Assembly: GCF_000422725.1 (NCBI RefSeq)
Contig: NZ_KE383911.1
Span: 239,152 to 303,151, forward strand
Direction: 5' to 3'
DNA from: Flavobacterium subsaxonicum WB 4.1-42 = DSM 21790
GTDB lineage: Bacteria; Bacteroidota; Bacteroidia; Flavobacteriales; Flavobacteriaceae
Length of the DNA stretch: 64,000 nt
The notes under the pieces were generated by a model. It ran no database searches. It saw only the letters and a list, made by a program, of their open reading frames with translations, and was not told where the DNA came from. Made by a program: the position numbers and the translations under genes. Positions 8,510 through 17,414 of this stretch are shown here, piece by piece; the first letter of the stretch is position 1, and each line of letters starts with the position of its first letter.

Positions 8510-8670
8510 GCTTAGGAGCTGAGAGTTTTAGGGACTTAGGTTTAAGAGATGATAGATAAGAGACATCAGATAATAGACCTCGGACTTTTAACTTTAAACT
8601 TTAGACATAGACCGGCAGGTTTTAGATGCAGGCTTAGCGCCTAAGCAGCTTAGAACCTCAGCCACTCAGA
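8510..8670. repeat. Degenerate word-repeat island after rny
   Basis: Non-coding stretch built of loosely repeated words: TTAGGAGCTGAGAGTTTTAG, GACTTAGG, AGAGATGATAG, ATAAGAGACATCAG, CTTTTAACTTTAAACTTTAG, CTTAGCGCCTAAGCAGCTTAG, CCTCAGCCACTCAG. No ORF or clear RNA fold is visible. It resembles the other low-complexity islands at 23.45, 35.6 and 62.7 kb in style but not in sequence. Confidence 0.6.
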
Positions 8671-8677
8671 AATAAAA

Positions 8678-8702
8678 AGAGCTGCCCAATGGGCAGCTCT
8701 TT
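8678..8702 (-). terminator. Intrinsic terminator of the efflux operon
   Basis: A perfect 10-bp stem AGAGCTGCCC / GGGCAGCTCT around a 3-base loop. On the minus strand it is followed by TTTTTATTT, and it lies 19 bases after the outer-membrane-factor stop codon. It could also stop transcription arriving from rny. Confidence 0.85.
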
Positions 8703-8720
8703 CAACATCAATAAACACCA

Positions 8721-10136
8721 TTATTTCCAGCCTCCGCCCAGTGCTTTATACAGCCGGGCTACCGCAGAGAGCTGGTTTCTTTTAAGGGCTGCAAGCTCCA
8801 GTTCGCTTTGCAGCACATTGCTTTGTGCGGTTATAACCTCCAGGTAGGTAGCCATGCCGCTTTTAAAAAGCATATCGGCGTTGGTTACGGCCCTTTGCAG
8901 GTTATCTACCCTTGCTGTGGCAAAGGCGCGCTCTTCTTTAAGTTTTTCAACCTCAACTAAAGCATCGCTTACCTCGCCTACCGCCACCAGTACCGATTGC
9001 CTAAAGGCAATCACGGCTTTTTCGCGTTCGGTTTTGGCAACCTCATATTGGGTTTTAAGCCTCCTGCCCTGCAATAACGGCTGGGTAAGGCTACCGGCAA
9101 CCATGCCAAATAACGATGCCGGCATGTTAAACCAGTTATTCGACTGGAACGAGTTTACCCCACCACCTGCTGTAATATTAAGCGCAGGGTACATATACGC
9201 CTTGGCAATACCCACACGGGCATTGGCGGCATTCAGTTCATATTCAAACGACCTAACATCTGGCCTGCGGCTTACAATACCCGCCGGTAAACCGGTGGCA
9301 ATTTGTGTGTGCAGTTCGGCTAAGTCCAGCTTAGTATCTCTTGCAATAGCATCGGGCAACGACCCGGCTAAAACGCTAAGGGCATTTTCCTGAATGGCGA
9401 TTTCTTTTTCCAGTTGCGGAACAATTTGCGCAGCAACCAAACGCTGGGCATCGGCCTGCTCTGTAGCTAATGATGTTACCTGGCCGGCCGTAAACTGCTG
9501 TTTGATAATCTTAACCGTATTTTCACCCAGGTCGCGGTTTTTAATGGCAATGTCCAGTTGGGCATCAAGCATTAAAAGGTTATAATACCCCTGTGCTACA
9601 GACGCTACAATATCGGTCTGGATAGCCTTACGGGCTTCTTCCGTTTTAAGGTAGGCGGCAAGCGCTTCACGCTTCCTGCTGCCTATTTTACCCCAAATAT
9701 CAGCTTCCCACGATAGTGTACCACCGGCACTATAGTCTTCTATATGGCTTGTATTTAAAAAACTATTAAGGCTTATGCCGTTAAGGCTGTTTTTAGAAGC
9801 TATAGTGGTACTGGCGGTTACACTGGCATTAAGCTGTGGTACATTGCCCCATTTACTCTGACGGAACTGCAACTGTGCGATCTCTAAATTTTTGATAGCC
9901 GTCTGCATATCATAATTTTTAGCAATAGCACGGCCAATTAATTCCTGCAGGTTAGCATCAGGAAAAAAGCTCTTCCACTCAATGTCGGCAATAGAGGTCG
10001 TATCGGTAACAGTAACATCGTTATTCCTGAAAGCTGTAGGCAACTCGGGCTCGGGTGTTTTGGTATCTTTAGATACACTACATCCTGCAATTACAAGCAT
10101 GGCAGCAAACAGTATGTAAATATTAAACGTTTTCAT
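8721..10136 (-). CDS. RND efflux outer-membrane factor (TolC/OprM family lipoprotein)
   Basis: 471 residues. The lipoprotein signal ends in LVIAGC, followed by two internally homologous halves of long helices and beta strands as in the NodT/OprM branch (SKWGNVPQLNASV, LLMLDAQLDIAIKNRDLGE, GLPAGIVSRRPDVRSFEYEL). The 'G-L-P-x-x-I-x-x-R-R-P-D-V' motif is characteristic. It forms the trimeric channel through the outer membrane for the pump encoded just upstream (58-base gap). It is the last gene of the operon. Confidence 0.93.
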   Translation of the reverse strand: MKTFNIYILFAAMLVIAGCSVSKDTKTPEPELPTAFRNNDVTVTDTTSIADIEWKSFFPDANLQELIGRAIAKNYDMQTAIKNLEIAQLQFRQSKWGNVPQLNASVTASTTIASKNSLNGISLNSFLNTSHIEDYSAGGTLSWEADIWGKIGSRKREALAAYLKTEEARKAIQTDIVASVAQGYYNLLMLDAQLDIAIKNRDLGENTVKIIKQQFTAGQVTSLATEQADAQRLVAAQIVPQLEKEIAIQENALSVLAGSLPDAIARDTKLDLAELHTQIATGLPAGIVSRRPDVRSFEYELNAANARVGIAKAYMYPALNITAGGGVNSFQSNNWFNMPASLFGMVAGSLTQPLLQGRRLKTQYEVAKTEREKAVIAFRQSVLVAVGEVSDALVEVEKLKEERAFATARVDNLQRAVTNADMLFKSGMATYLEVITAQSNVLQSELELAALKRNQLSAVARLYKALGGGWK

Positions 10137-10194
10137 CTTTTTTATAAACTATAGTTGGTTTAAGCGCCACCACAAGGGGCGGCGCTTTTGTTCT

Positions 10195-13100
10195 TTATCC
10201 TATTAATCCTAATTCGGCCTGTGTTGCAGGCTCTTTTTTACCCGATACCCTTTCCTGTAAGTACTGGAACACGATAAACAATACCGGGATAATAAATAAC
10301 CCCAATATTACACCGGCAAGCATACCCCCGGCGGCACCAATACTAATAGAGTGGTTACCCTGGGCCGATGGGCCTGTGGCACTCATCATGGGTACCAATC
10401 CTACCACAAAGGCAAGAGATGTCATTATAATTGGTCGTAATCGCAGTTTGGCCGCTTCTAACGATGATGCAAGGAGCGATTTACCGGCACGGCGGCGCTG
10501 CACGGCGAATTCCACAATCAAAATAGCATTCTTGGCGAGCAGCCCTATAAGCATTACCAGCGCCACCTGTACGTAAATGTTGTTGGAAATTCCGGTTAAA
10601 CCGATGGCAACAAACACCCCGAAGATACCGGTTGGTATAGAAAGTATAACCGCAAACGGCAGTATATAACTCTCGTATTGGGCTGCTAATAAAAAGTAGA
10701 TAAATATTAAGCTTAGCGCGAAAATAACCGCTGATTGCCCACCAGAAGTGATCTCTTCCCTCGTCATACCCGAGAACTCATACGAGTATCCTGAAGGCAG
10801 GTGTATGGCAGCAACCTCTTCTACCGCTTTAATAGCATCACCAGAGCTGTAACCCGGTTTTTGTATGGCGTTTATACCCATAGAGTTAAACAGGTTGTAA
10901 CGCGATGCATTTTCGGGCCCGTATACTTTTACCAGTTTAACCAGTGTGTTTACAGGCACCATTTCGCCTTTATTATTTTTAACAAATACCTGGTCTAACG
11001 ATTCGGGCGTGGCACGGGTACCTTTATCGGCCTGAACCATAACACGGTAGTATTTTCCAAAGCGGTTAAAGTCAGATACCTGTGCACTACCATAGTAGGC
11101 CTGAACGGTTTGCATCAGCTCTTTAACGCTAACACCAAGCTGGTCGGCCTTAACATCGTCTACTTCCATTTCAAACTGAGGGTAATCGGCCCTGAACGAT
11201 GTAAATGCAACGGCAATTTCCGGGCGTTTCATCAATTCGGCAATAAAGTTATTACCCACGGCACTAAATTTATCCAGCTTGCCACCGGTACGGTCCTGTA
11301 GCACAAAATCAAGTCCGTCTACGTTACTAAACCCAGGCACGGTTGGGAATGTGAATACAAAGAAGTTAGCACCTTTAACTGCGCCAAGCTTTTGCCTTGC
11401 CAGGTCCATAATGGCATTGATATCTTTAACCTCGCCACGCTCTTTAGATGGTTTTAAAAGTATGAATGCCACCCCGAACGACGGGCTTGATGATTGTGTA
11501 AGGATGTTGAATCCGGACAGCCCCATCAATGTTTTTTTAGCCTCCATAGAGTTTAAGGCATCCTGCGCTTCGGCCATTGCTGCCGATGTACGGTCTAACG
11601 ATGTACCTGCGGGCATGGATAGCGATATGGCTATAAAGCCCTGGTCTTCGCTGGGTATAAAGCCCGATGGTGTGGTTTTTACCAACCAAACGGTGGCAGC
11701 AATTATTACGGCTAATCCGCCAAGGCTGGCCCAACGGTAGCGTACTAAAAACTTAAGGCTGTTTACATAACGATTGGTTAGTGTATCGAACCCGGAATTA
11801 AAGCCGGTAAAAAAGCGCTGCTTAAAGTTTTGTTTCTGTTGTTCGCCGCCATGTGCCGGGGTGTGTTGTTTTAAGAAAAGGGCTGCCAGTGCAGGGCTCA
11901 ATGTTAAGGCGTTTACCGCCGATATAACAATAGCTATGGCCAGTGTAAAGGCAAACTGCCTGTAAAACACCCCTGTAGAGCCTTCCATAAAGCCTACCGG
12001 TAAGAACACGGCCGACATAACCAGTGTGATAGATATAATGGCACCTGTAATTTCGCTCATGGCCGATACGGTTGCCGCTTTTGGCGATAGGTGCTTGTGT
12101 TCCATCTTGGCGTGCACCGCCTCGACGACGACTATGGCATCATCTACCACAATACCAATGGCCAGTACTAAAGCAAATAGCGTTAGCAGGTTGATGGAGA
12201 ATCCGAAAATGGACATGAAAAAGAACGTACCTAACAACGCTACCGGTACGGCTATGGCCGGAATAAGCGTAGACCTGAAATCCTGAAGGAACAAGTATAC
12301 TACTATAAACACCAGGATAAAGGCTTCTATAAGCGTGTGTTTTACCTGGTCTATAGACGCATCCAACATGTCTTTAGTATTGTAAAGGATAAGGTGCTTA
12401 ACGTTTTTAGGGAAATTTTTAGAGGCCTTTTCCATTAGTTTGGCAATCTCTATCTGAATTTCGTTGGCGTTAGAGCCCGGCAACTGCATAACGGCTATAT
12501 TAACCCCTGCTTTGCCGTTTACCCTTGTAAAGTTACCATAGGTGTACGACCCAAATTCTATACGGGCCACGTCTTTAAGGCGAAGGATTGAGCCATCGGC
12601 ATTGGTGCGGATAACAATATTTTCGTAATCGGTTGGTTTGGTAAGCTTGCCTTTGTATTTAATAACATACTCAAAAGACTGGGTGCTGTTCTCGCCAAAT
12701 TTACCCGGTGCGGCTTCAAGGTTTTTATCCTGTATAGATGCCATAACCTCTTTAGGGCTAACATTGTACGATGCCATTTGAGATGGGTTTAACCACACCC
12801 TCATGGAATAATCTTTATTACCACCAAAAATAATGGACTGCCCTACTCCGGGTATCCTTTTAATCTCCGGGATAATGTTTATCTGGGCATAGTTGGCAAG
12901 AAATGTCTGGTCGTACTGGCTTTCGTTTTCAGAGTACATATCCACCACCATGATAAGGCTGTTTTGCTGTTTGGCGGTGGTTACACCAGCCTGAACAACC
13001 TCTGCCGGCAGCTGGCTTGTGGCCTGCGCTACCCTGTTTTGCACGTTTACAGCAGCCTGGTCTGGATCTGTGCCCAACTTAAAGTATACTGTAATTACTA

Positions 13101-13362
13101 ACGAGCCATCGTTACTTGCGGTAGAGCTCATATAGCTCATATTCTCTACACCGTTAATCGATTCTTCCAGCGAGGGGGCAACCGATCGTAATACGGTTTC
13201 GGCATTGGCCCCGGGGTACATGGCGGTAACCTGTACAGCCGGCGGAGCGATGTCCGGAAACTGGCCCAGTGGCAATTGCGTAAGGCCAATTACCCCTAAA
13301 ATAGCCAATAGGATGGATATGACCGTAGCCAAAACCGGCCGGTCTATAAATTTTTTAAACAT
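10195..13362 (-). CDS. RND multidrug efflux pump, inner-membrane transporter (HAE1 type)
   Basis: 1055 residues, the usual length for AcrB/MexB-type pumps. Visible features are the start MFKKFIDRPVLATVISILL, the porter-domain block VTAMYPGANAETV, the proton-relay Asp pair in TM4 (GIVVDDAIVVVEAV), the TM10 Lys (LLAKNAILIVEFAVQRR), and 'RLRPIIMTSLAFVVGLVPMM'. It uses the proton gradient to drive periplasmic drugs, detergents or bile-like compounds into the adaptor/channel assembly. Its gene sits 30 bases after the adaptor in an operon under TetR-type operators. The substrate cannot be predicted from sequence. Confidence 0.96.
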   Translation of the reverse strand: MFKKFIDRPVLATVISILLAILGVIGLTQLPLGQFPDIAPPAVQVTAMYPGANAETVLRSVAPSLEESINGVENMSYMSSTASNDGSLVITVYFKLGTDPDQAAVNVQNRVAQATSQLPAEVVQAGVTTAKQQNSLIMVVDMYSENESQYDQTFLANYAQINIIPEIKRIPGVGQSIIFGGNKDYSMRVWLNPSQMASYNVSPKEVMASIQDKNLEAAPGKFGENSTQSFEYVIKYKGKLTKPTDYENIVIRTNADGSILRLKDVARIEFGSYTYGNFTRVNGKAGVNIAVMQLPGSNANEIQIEIAKLMEKASKNFPKNVKHLILYNTKDMLDASIDQVKHTLIEAFILVFIVVYLFLQDFRSTLIPAIAVPVALLGTFFFMSIFGFSINLLTLFALVLAIGIVVDDAIVVVEAVHAKMEHKHLSPKAATVSAMSEITGAIISITLVMSAVFLPVGFMEGSTGVFYRQFAFTLAIAIVISAVNALTLSPALAALFLKQHTPAHGGEQQKQNFKQRFFTGFNSGFDTLTNRYVNSLKFLVRYRWASLGGLAVIIAATVWLVKTTPSGFIPSEDQGFIAISLSMPAGTSLDRTSAAMAEAQDALNSMEAKKTLMGLSGFNILTQSSSPSFGVAFILLKPSKERGEVKDINAIMDLARQKLGAVKGANFFVFTFPTVPGFSNVDGLDFVLQDRTGGKLDKFSAVGNNFIAELMKRPEIAVAFTSFRADYPQFEMEVDDVKADQLGVSVKELMQTVQAYYGSAQVSDFNRFGKYYRVMVQADKGTRATPESLDQVFVKNNKGEMVPVNTLVKLVKVYGPENASRYNLFNSMGINAIQKPGYSSGDAIKAVEEVAAIHLPSGYSYEFSGMTREEITSGGQSAVIFALSLIFIYFLLAAQYESYILPFAVILSIPTGIFGVFVAIGLTGISNNIYVQVALVMLIGLLAKNAILIVEFAVQRRRAGKSLLASSLEAAKLRLRPIIMTSLAFVVGLVPMMSATGPSAQGNHSISIGAAGGMLAGVILGLFIIPVLFIVFQYLQERVSGKKEPATQAELGLIG

Positions 13363-13392
13363 GATGTTTTACGTTAAAATGTTGGTGTTTAA

Positions 13393-14535
13393 TTATTTGG
13401 CAGCCAATTCTCCTTTAATTTTTTCAGGTACGATAACAGCACCGTCCTGCAGGTTTTCGAAGCCTTTAAATACAATCCTGTCGCCTGCTTTTAAGCCCTC
13501 CTGAACAAGGTAATCAGTGCCCGATTTGCCCGAAACAATAACCGGTGTGCGGGCTACTTTGTTGTTTTTATCTACAGTAAATACAAATATTTTATCCTGA
13601 AGTTCTATGGTAGCCGATTGCGGGATAAGCAGTGCTTTTGCGTGCGGTAAGCCTAAACGGATCTTACCCGTGTTACCTGAGCGAAGCAACCCTTTAGCAT
13701 TAGGAAAACTTGCCCTTAGCGTGATAGCACCTGTGGTACGGTCGAACTGGCCGTCTACCATGTCTATCTTACCTTTTTGCTCGTATACGGTGTTGTTTGG
13801 CAATACCATTTCTAATGGTGGCAGGTTTTTAATTTTATCGGCTATGGTATTACCGGCATATTTATCGCGGAAGTTGATGAAATCCGACTCGCCTAACGAA
13901 AAGTACACGTGTACTTCGCCAATATCTGATAATGTGGTAAGCGCAATTGGGTCGGCTGCCGACACAAGGCTACCCTGTTTTTTAGGAAGGCGCGTAATGT
14001 AACCATCTGTAGGGGCGGTAATAAGCGTGTAACCCAGATTGATACGGGCAGACGCCACAGCAGCATCGGCCTGCCTTTTGTTGGCCTCGGCAATTTTAAG
14101 GCTGGCCTTGGCCGATTTAAGCTGATAGTCTGACACTACCTTGTTTTCTACAAGCGGGGTAAGTTTTTCAACCTCCAGTTTAGCATTTATAAGTGCTGCC
14201 TCTGCGCCGTTAAGGCTTCCGGTAGCATTGTTTAAAAGCTCGCGGTATTTGCTCTCGTTGATTTTAAAGATGGGGCTGCCTGCTTTAACAAAGGCGCCTT
14301 CGTCTACAAAAACTTTATCAAGGTAACCGTCTACCTGTGGGCGTATCTCTACGTTGGTCCTTCCCTCTACGGTAACAGGATATTCCTGATAAGTAACAGC
14401 ATCTGCGGCTACTACCGAGAATACCGGCAGGTTAGCTGCCTGCGGCGCCGGTGCTGCCGCATTATTGCCAGAACATGCATATAGTAACGCTAATAGCGCC
14501 AGTGCAATGATGTGAATTAATTTTACGTCTTTCAT
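13393..14535 (-). CDS. RND efflux periplasmic adaptor subunit
   Basis: 380 residues. The lipoprotein signal MKDVKLIHIIALALLALLYAC carries a lipobox Cys, so the adaptor is lipid-anchored. The membrane-fusion-protein order is seen: a beta-barrel/lipoyl half (VEGRTNVEIRPQVDGYLDKVFVDEGAFVKAGSPIFKIN), an alpha-hairpin (residues about 100-165), the second lipoyl half (INLGYTLITAPTDGYITRL) and a C-terminal beta-barrel with membrane-proximal domain. It bridges the pump and the outer-membrane factor. It is first in the operon, with the operator-bearing leader upstream. Confidence 0.94.
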   Translation of the reverse strand: MKDVKLIHIIALALLALLYACSGNNAAAPAPQAANLPVFSVVAADAVTYQEYPVTVEGRTNVEIRPQVDGYLDKVFVDEGAFVKAGSPIFKINESKYRELLNNATGSLNGAEAALINAKLEVEKLTPLVENKVVSDYQLKSAKASLKIAEANKRQADAAVASARINLGYTLITAPTDGYITRLPKKQGSLVSAADPIALTTLSDIGEVHVYFSLGESDFINFRDKYAGNTIADKIKNLPPLEMVLPNNTVYEQKGKIDMVDGQFDRTTGAITLRASFPNAKGLLRSGNTGKIRLGLPHAKALLIPQSATIELQDKIFVFTVDKNNKVARTPVIVSGKSGTDYLVQEGLKAGDRIVFKGFENLQDGAVIVPEKIKGELAAK

Positions 14536-14612
14536 AATGGTCTTAAATTATTTAATGGTGTTAACCCGTGGTACAAAAAATTTTATGGTTTAAATTGATA
14601 TTCTAAATAATG

Positions 14613-14644
14613 TAATTAAAGTATTTAACAGCGTTAAGTAAATC
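14613..14644 (-). promoter_or_regulatory. TetR operator, copy 1 (efflux operon side)
   Basis: A 32-base segment repeated exactly at 14684-14715. The core TTAACAGCGTTAA (14625-14637) is a palindrome TTAAC-N3-GTTAA. It lies about 80-110 bases upstream of the adaptor ATG. On the minus strand the core is followed immediately by TACTTTAA, a near -7 box, so a bound repressor would cover the promoter. Confidence 0.8.
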
Positions 14645-14646
14645 TC

Positions 14647-14675
14647 CTAAAAAAATGCCTCTTTTAAAATGGCAT
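14647..14675 (-). terminator. tetR terminator between two operator copies
   Basis: On the minus strand the stem ATGCC / GGCAT (14671-14675 and 14655-14659) encloses an A/T loop and is followed by seven T. It separates tetR from the efflux operon, so the operon needs its own promoter, consistent with operator copy 1 downstream. Confidence 0.7.
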
Positions 14676-14683
14676 CATTAATC

Positions 14684-14715
14684 TAATTAAAGTATTTAAC
14701 AGCGTTAAGTAAATC
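14684..14715 (-). promoter_or_regulatory. TetR operator, copy 2
   Basis: Exact 32-base duplicate of 14613-14644; core TTAACAGCGTTAA at 14696-14708. It sits 14 bases beyond the tetR stop codon and upstream of the tetR terminator. The 71-base spacing to copy 1 is close to seven helical turns, which would allow two bound dimers to lie on one face of the DNA. Confidence 0.8.
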
Positions 14716-14729
14716 GGCAAAAAAAAGCG

Positions 14730-15323
14730 CTATTCTTTAATATAGCGTATAATGCCTTGTATGGCATCTTTTAATATTTGTTTGTTAATGTCGTTAGACA
14801 AGCCATCGCCAATAATATTGATGGAAATAAGCCCGTGTATTACAGAGAAAAAAGTAAAATACTTTTGTTTAATAACCATATCTGTAGGGTTTACATCTTT
14901 CATTATCTCCCTTATAACCTCAGTAATTAGCTTGTAAGGCAAATCGGCTTCGGTAGATCGTTGTGTACAGCAGGCCATTTCTACGCCATACATTAACTGG
15001 TACATTTCTCTGTTATCTCTCGCAAAATTCCAGTAGGCCATCCACATGGCTTCTAACTGGTGTGCAGCATCATCGTTAGATGCCTTTGCCGTTTCCAGGT
15101 CTTTAGTTAGCAAACAAAAACCTCTACAGGTTATTTCCTGCAATATGGCCTCTTTGTTAGAAAAATACTCGTATATAATTGGGGCGGTGTACTCTATCTT
15201 ATCGGCTATCTTTCTCATGCTTAGCCCCTGCCATCCCTCGTCTTTAACTATCTCTCTTGCAGCCTTAATTATATTGGCACGGGTTTCTTCCTTCTGTCTT
15301 AAAATCCTCTCTTTACTTCCCAT
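14730..15323 (-). CDS. TetR family repressor of the RND efflux operon
   Basis: 197 residues. The N-terminal helix-turn-helix is typical (RANIIKAAREIVKDEGWQGLSMRKIADKIEYTAPIIYEYFSNKEAIL shows the order of the domain, with the recognition helix around residues 42-55). The C-terminal ligand domain has 'MWMAYWNFARDNREMYQLMYG', as in the WHG/TetR_C type. It probably represses itself and the efflux genes, releasing DNA when a pump substrate binds. A copy of the same palindrome is found 21 bases before its ATG and two copies lie before the adaptor gene. It is transcribed in the same direction as the operon but separated by a terminator. Confidence 0.92.
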   Translation of the reverse strand: MGSKERILRQKEETRANIIKAAREIVKDEGWQGLSMRKIADKIEYTAPIIYEYFSNKEAILQEITCRGFCLLTKDLETAKASNDDAAHQLEAMWMAYWNFARDNREMYQLMYGVEMACCTQRSTEADLPYKLITEVIREIMKDVNPTDMVIKQKYFTFFSVIHGLISINIIGDGLSNDINKQILKDAIQGIIRYIKE

Positions 15324-15343
15324 ATCCTATAGCTTTTAAATTA

Positions 15344-15358
15344 CTTAACAGCGTTAAG
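15344..15358 (-). promoter_or_regulatory. TetR operator, copy 3 (tetR promoter)
   Basis: CTTAACAGCGTTAAG, the best palindrome of the three (six-base arms around AGC), 21 bases upstream of the tetR ATG. On the minus strand CTTTG precedes it and TAATTTAA follows directly, so it fits between -33 and -7 elements, as expected for autoregulation. Confidence 0.8.
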
Positions 15359-15432
15359 CAAAGGTAAGATGATAATTGACATCTCAAAACATTTAAACAA
15401 TCATTTTTCTTTATAGTAACCATAAGCAAAAA

Positions 15433-15837
15433 CTATGATAGCCCTGCAACAAAGATTTTATCGAGATCTTCTTTGCAAATTGGCTTTAAAAAATAGTCTT
15501 TTACAATAGTGTTATACCCTTTAGCCTTATTGATATCTACAATATCGTTAGACGAGCTTATCATGTAAATAACAGATGATTTTGGCAGCATTTCCTTTAA
15601 TCGGGTATACTCTTCCAAAAACTGCCACCCATTCATAATAGGCATATTAACGTCGAGCAAAATAAGGTCGGGCACGTCGTCTCCTGCCTTGTCTTTGCGC
15701 AGGGCCTCTATAGCCTCGTGGCCGTTGCTAAAAAAACTGGTTTTAACATCGATGCCATTTTGCTTGAATAAATTTTTTAGTAAGAAGTGATAGATGCGGT
15801 CATCATCTATTACATACAGGCTGTTAATCTTCTTCAT
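15433..15837 (-). CDS. Single-domain response regulator (CheY-like)
   Basis: 134 residues, receiver domain only. The acidic pocket D11-D13, phospho-acceptor D62 in LLDVNMP, the Ser/Thr switch position in YMISSSND and K118-P119 are all present. With no output domain it must signal by protein contact, for example in a phosphorelay or on another kinase. The gene overlaps the 3' end of the PAS histidine kinase by 14 bases, so the two are translationally coupled and probably partners. Confidence 0.92.
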   Translation of the reverse strand: MKKINSLYVIDDDRIYHFLLKNLFKQNGIDVKTSFFSNGHEAIEALRKDKAGDDVPDLILLDVNMPIMNGWQFLEEYTRLKEMLPKSSVIYMISSSNDIVDINKAKGYNTIVKDYFLKPICKEDLDKIFVAGLS

Positions 15838-17326
15838 TAAAATAAATTTTAAACGTCGTTCCTTTATTTACCTCGCTCGATACTTCTATCCTGCCCCCCA
15901 TGGCCTCTATCTGGTTTTTTGTAATAAACAAGCCAATGCCCCGGGAGTTCTGGTTTTTATGAAACGTTTTGTACATACCAAACAATGCACTTTTATGCCT
16001 TTTAAGATCGATGCCCAAGCCGTTATCTGATATAGAGAGCACTTTTTTGCCGTTCTCTATACTAAAATCGTAGGATATAATGGGCTTTCTCTCGGTACTG
16101 GAATACTTAATAGCGTTAGTTGTAAAATTAAGCAGCACACTCTCCAAATATGCGGCGTTGTAATTTACGGTTACATCTAACGGAATATTAATTTCTATAG
16201 TAACACTGTGTTTGGTAATCTCGTTGTGTAATATTGTTAGTATATTTTTTAGGTAATGCCTAAGGTTTAAATGTTCTTTTACGGTTTTAACCTCGGTTTG
16301 GATTTCTACAAGGTCTTTTAAATGGCTAATAGTTATGGTAAGCCCGTCTGAAATGCCTTCCAGATGGCCCAGCATTTCGTCGCGTTCTTCGGCGTCGGCA
16401 TTTTTAAACAGGTCCAGCAGCATTTTAAGGTTACTGGCGTGCGACCTTAAATTATGCGATACTATGTGCGCAAAGTTGCTAAGCCTGTTGTTTTGGTCGC
16501 CAATAATATTAATGGTGTTACCCAGCTGAATCTCTTTTTCTTTAAGCTGGCTAATATCTTTATGTATACCTACGGCCCTTATGGGCTTATTGTTTTCATC
16601 GAACTTTATAACCTGCCCGCGGCTAAGCAGCCAGCGGTAGCGCCCATCGTTAGTGCGCACGCGGTAAATGCTTTCATAAACACTATCCAGGTCTTTAAGG
16701 GCTTTGTTCCTTGCCTCCTGCTGCTGTTTAACATCATCCGGATGGATGCGGCTTTGCCAAAAGGCATTGCTAAGCACGGCAGGTTTTTCTTCCCAGCCAA
16801 TAATTTTCATGCTTTGTGCCGATAGGTATATGGTGTTATCTACCATATTCCAGTCCCACACACCTTCGGCGGCGGCTTTCATGGCAAAATCAAAACGCTC
16901 CTGCGATATTTTAAGCTTTAGCTCCTGGTGTTTAAAATCGGTAATATCGCTAACGCGGGTGTAAAACTCCACGGCGCCATCTTTAGTAAGTTCGGGTTTG
17001 CCGGTTATACGCATCCAGCGCAGGCCCTTTAGGGGAAGCTCTACGCGGTATTCATGATCGTAACGTACAAGTTTTAGGCGCGAAATTTCGAGCTTTTTTA
17101 TAAAGCCCGGCCTGTCCTGCGCTACAATGCGCTCATCTAAAAAAATATCCGGGTTGGCAATAAATGTTTCGGGGGTCATCTCGTAAACTTCGTTTACAGA
17201 TTCGCTGCAAAACACCACAGAAAATTTGCCATCGGCAAATACTGCTTTAAAAATAAGGTCGGGCACCTCATCAAGCAGCTTTTTATAAAAAGCACTTACG
17301 CTATTGGTGTCGGTTATATTAGACAT
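15824..17326 (-). CDS. PAS-domain sensor histidine kinase
   Basis: 500 residues without signal peptide or membrane segments, so a cytosolic sensor. Two PAS regions are seen: about 13-130, ending FYTRVSDITDFKHQELKL, and about 140-262, with the PAC signature YRVRTNDGRYRWLLSRGQV ... AVGIHKDIS. The dimerisation helix carries H291 (FAHIVSHNLRSHASNL). ATP-binding boxes follow: N (NFTTNAIKYSS), G1 (ISDNGLGIDL) and G2 (SRGIGLFITKNQIEAMGG). The 'H-N-L-R' H-box is the type common in Bacteroidota PAS kinases paired with single-domain regulators. The stimulus is unknown. A TAATTTTG -7 box lies 22 bases before the ATG. Confidence 0.93.
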   Translation of the reverse strand: MSNITDTNSVSAFYKKLLDEVPDLIFKAVFADGKFSVVFCSESVNEVYEMTPETFIANPDIFLDERIVAQDRPGFIKKLEISRLKLVRYDHEYRVELPLKGLRWMRITGKPELTKDGAVEFYTRVSDITDFKHQELKLKISQERFDFAMKAAAEGVWDWNMVDNTIYLSAQSMKIIGWEEKPAVLSNAFWQSRIHPDDVKQQQEARNKALKDLDSVYESIYRVRTNDGRYRWLLSRGQVIKFDENNKPIRAVGIHKDISQLKEKEIQLGNTINIIGDQNNRLSNFAHIVSHNLRSHASNLKMLLDLFKNADAEERDEMLGHLEGISDGLTITISHLKDLVEIQTEVKTVKEHLNLRHYLKNILTILHNEITKHSVTIEINIPLDVTVNYNAAYLESVLLNFTTNAIKYSSTERKPIISYDFSIENGKKVLSISDNGLGIDLKRHKSALFGMYKTFHKNQNSRGIGLFITKNQIEAMGGRIEVSSEVNKGTTFKIYFNEED

Positions 17327-17348
17327 TAGTTGTTTGTGTATTACACTG

Positions 17349-17356
17349 CAAAATTA
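17349..17356 (-). promoter_or_regulatory. -7 box of the PAS kinase operon
   Basis: TAATTTTG on the minus strand, a full match to TAnnTTTG, ending 22 bases before the kinase ATG. No convincing -33 element was found. Confidence 0.55.
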
Positions 17357-17414
17357 GTGTTACTTACAAAATAAAAAATTTTTTTTAACGAAATTTATAT
17401 AGTTTTCCTATAAA

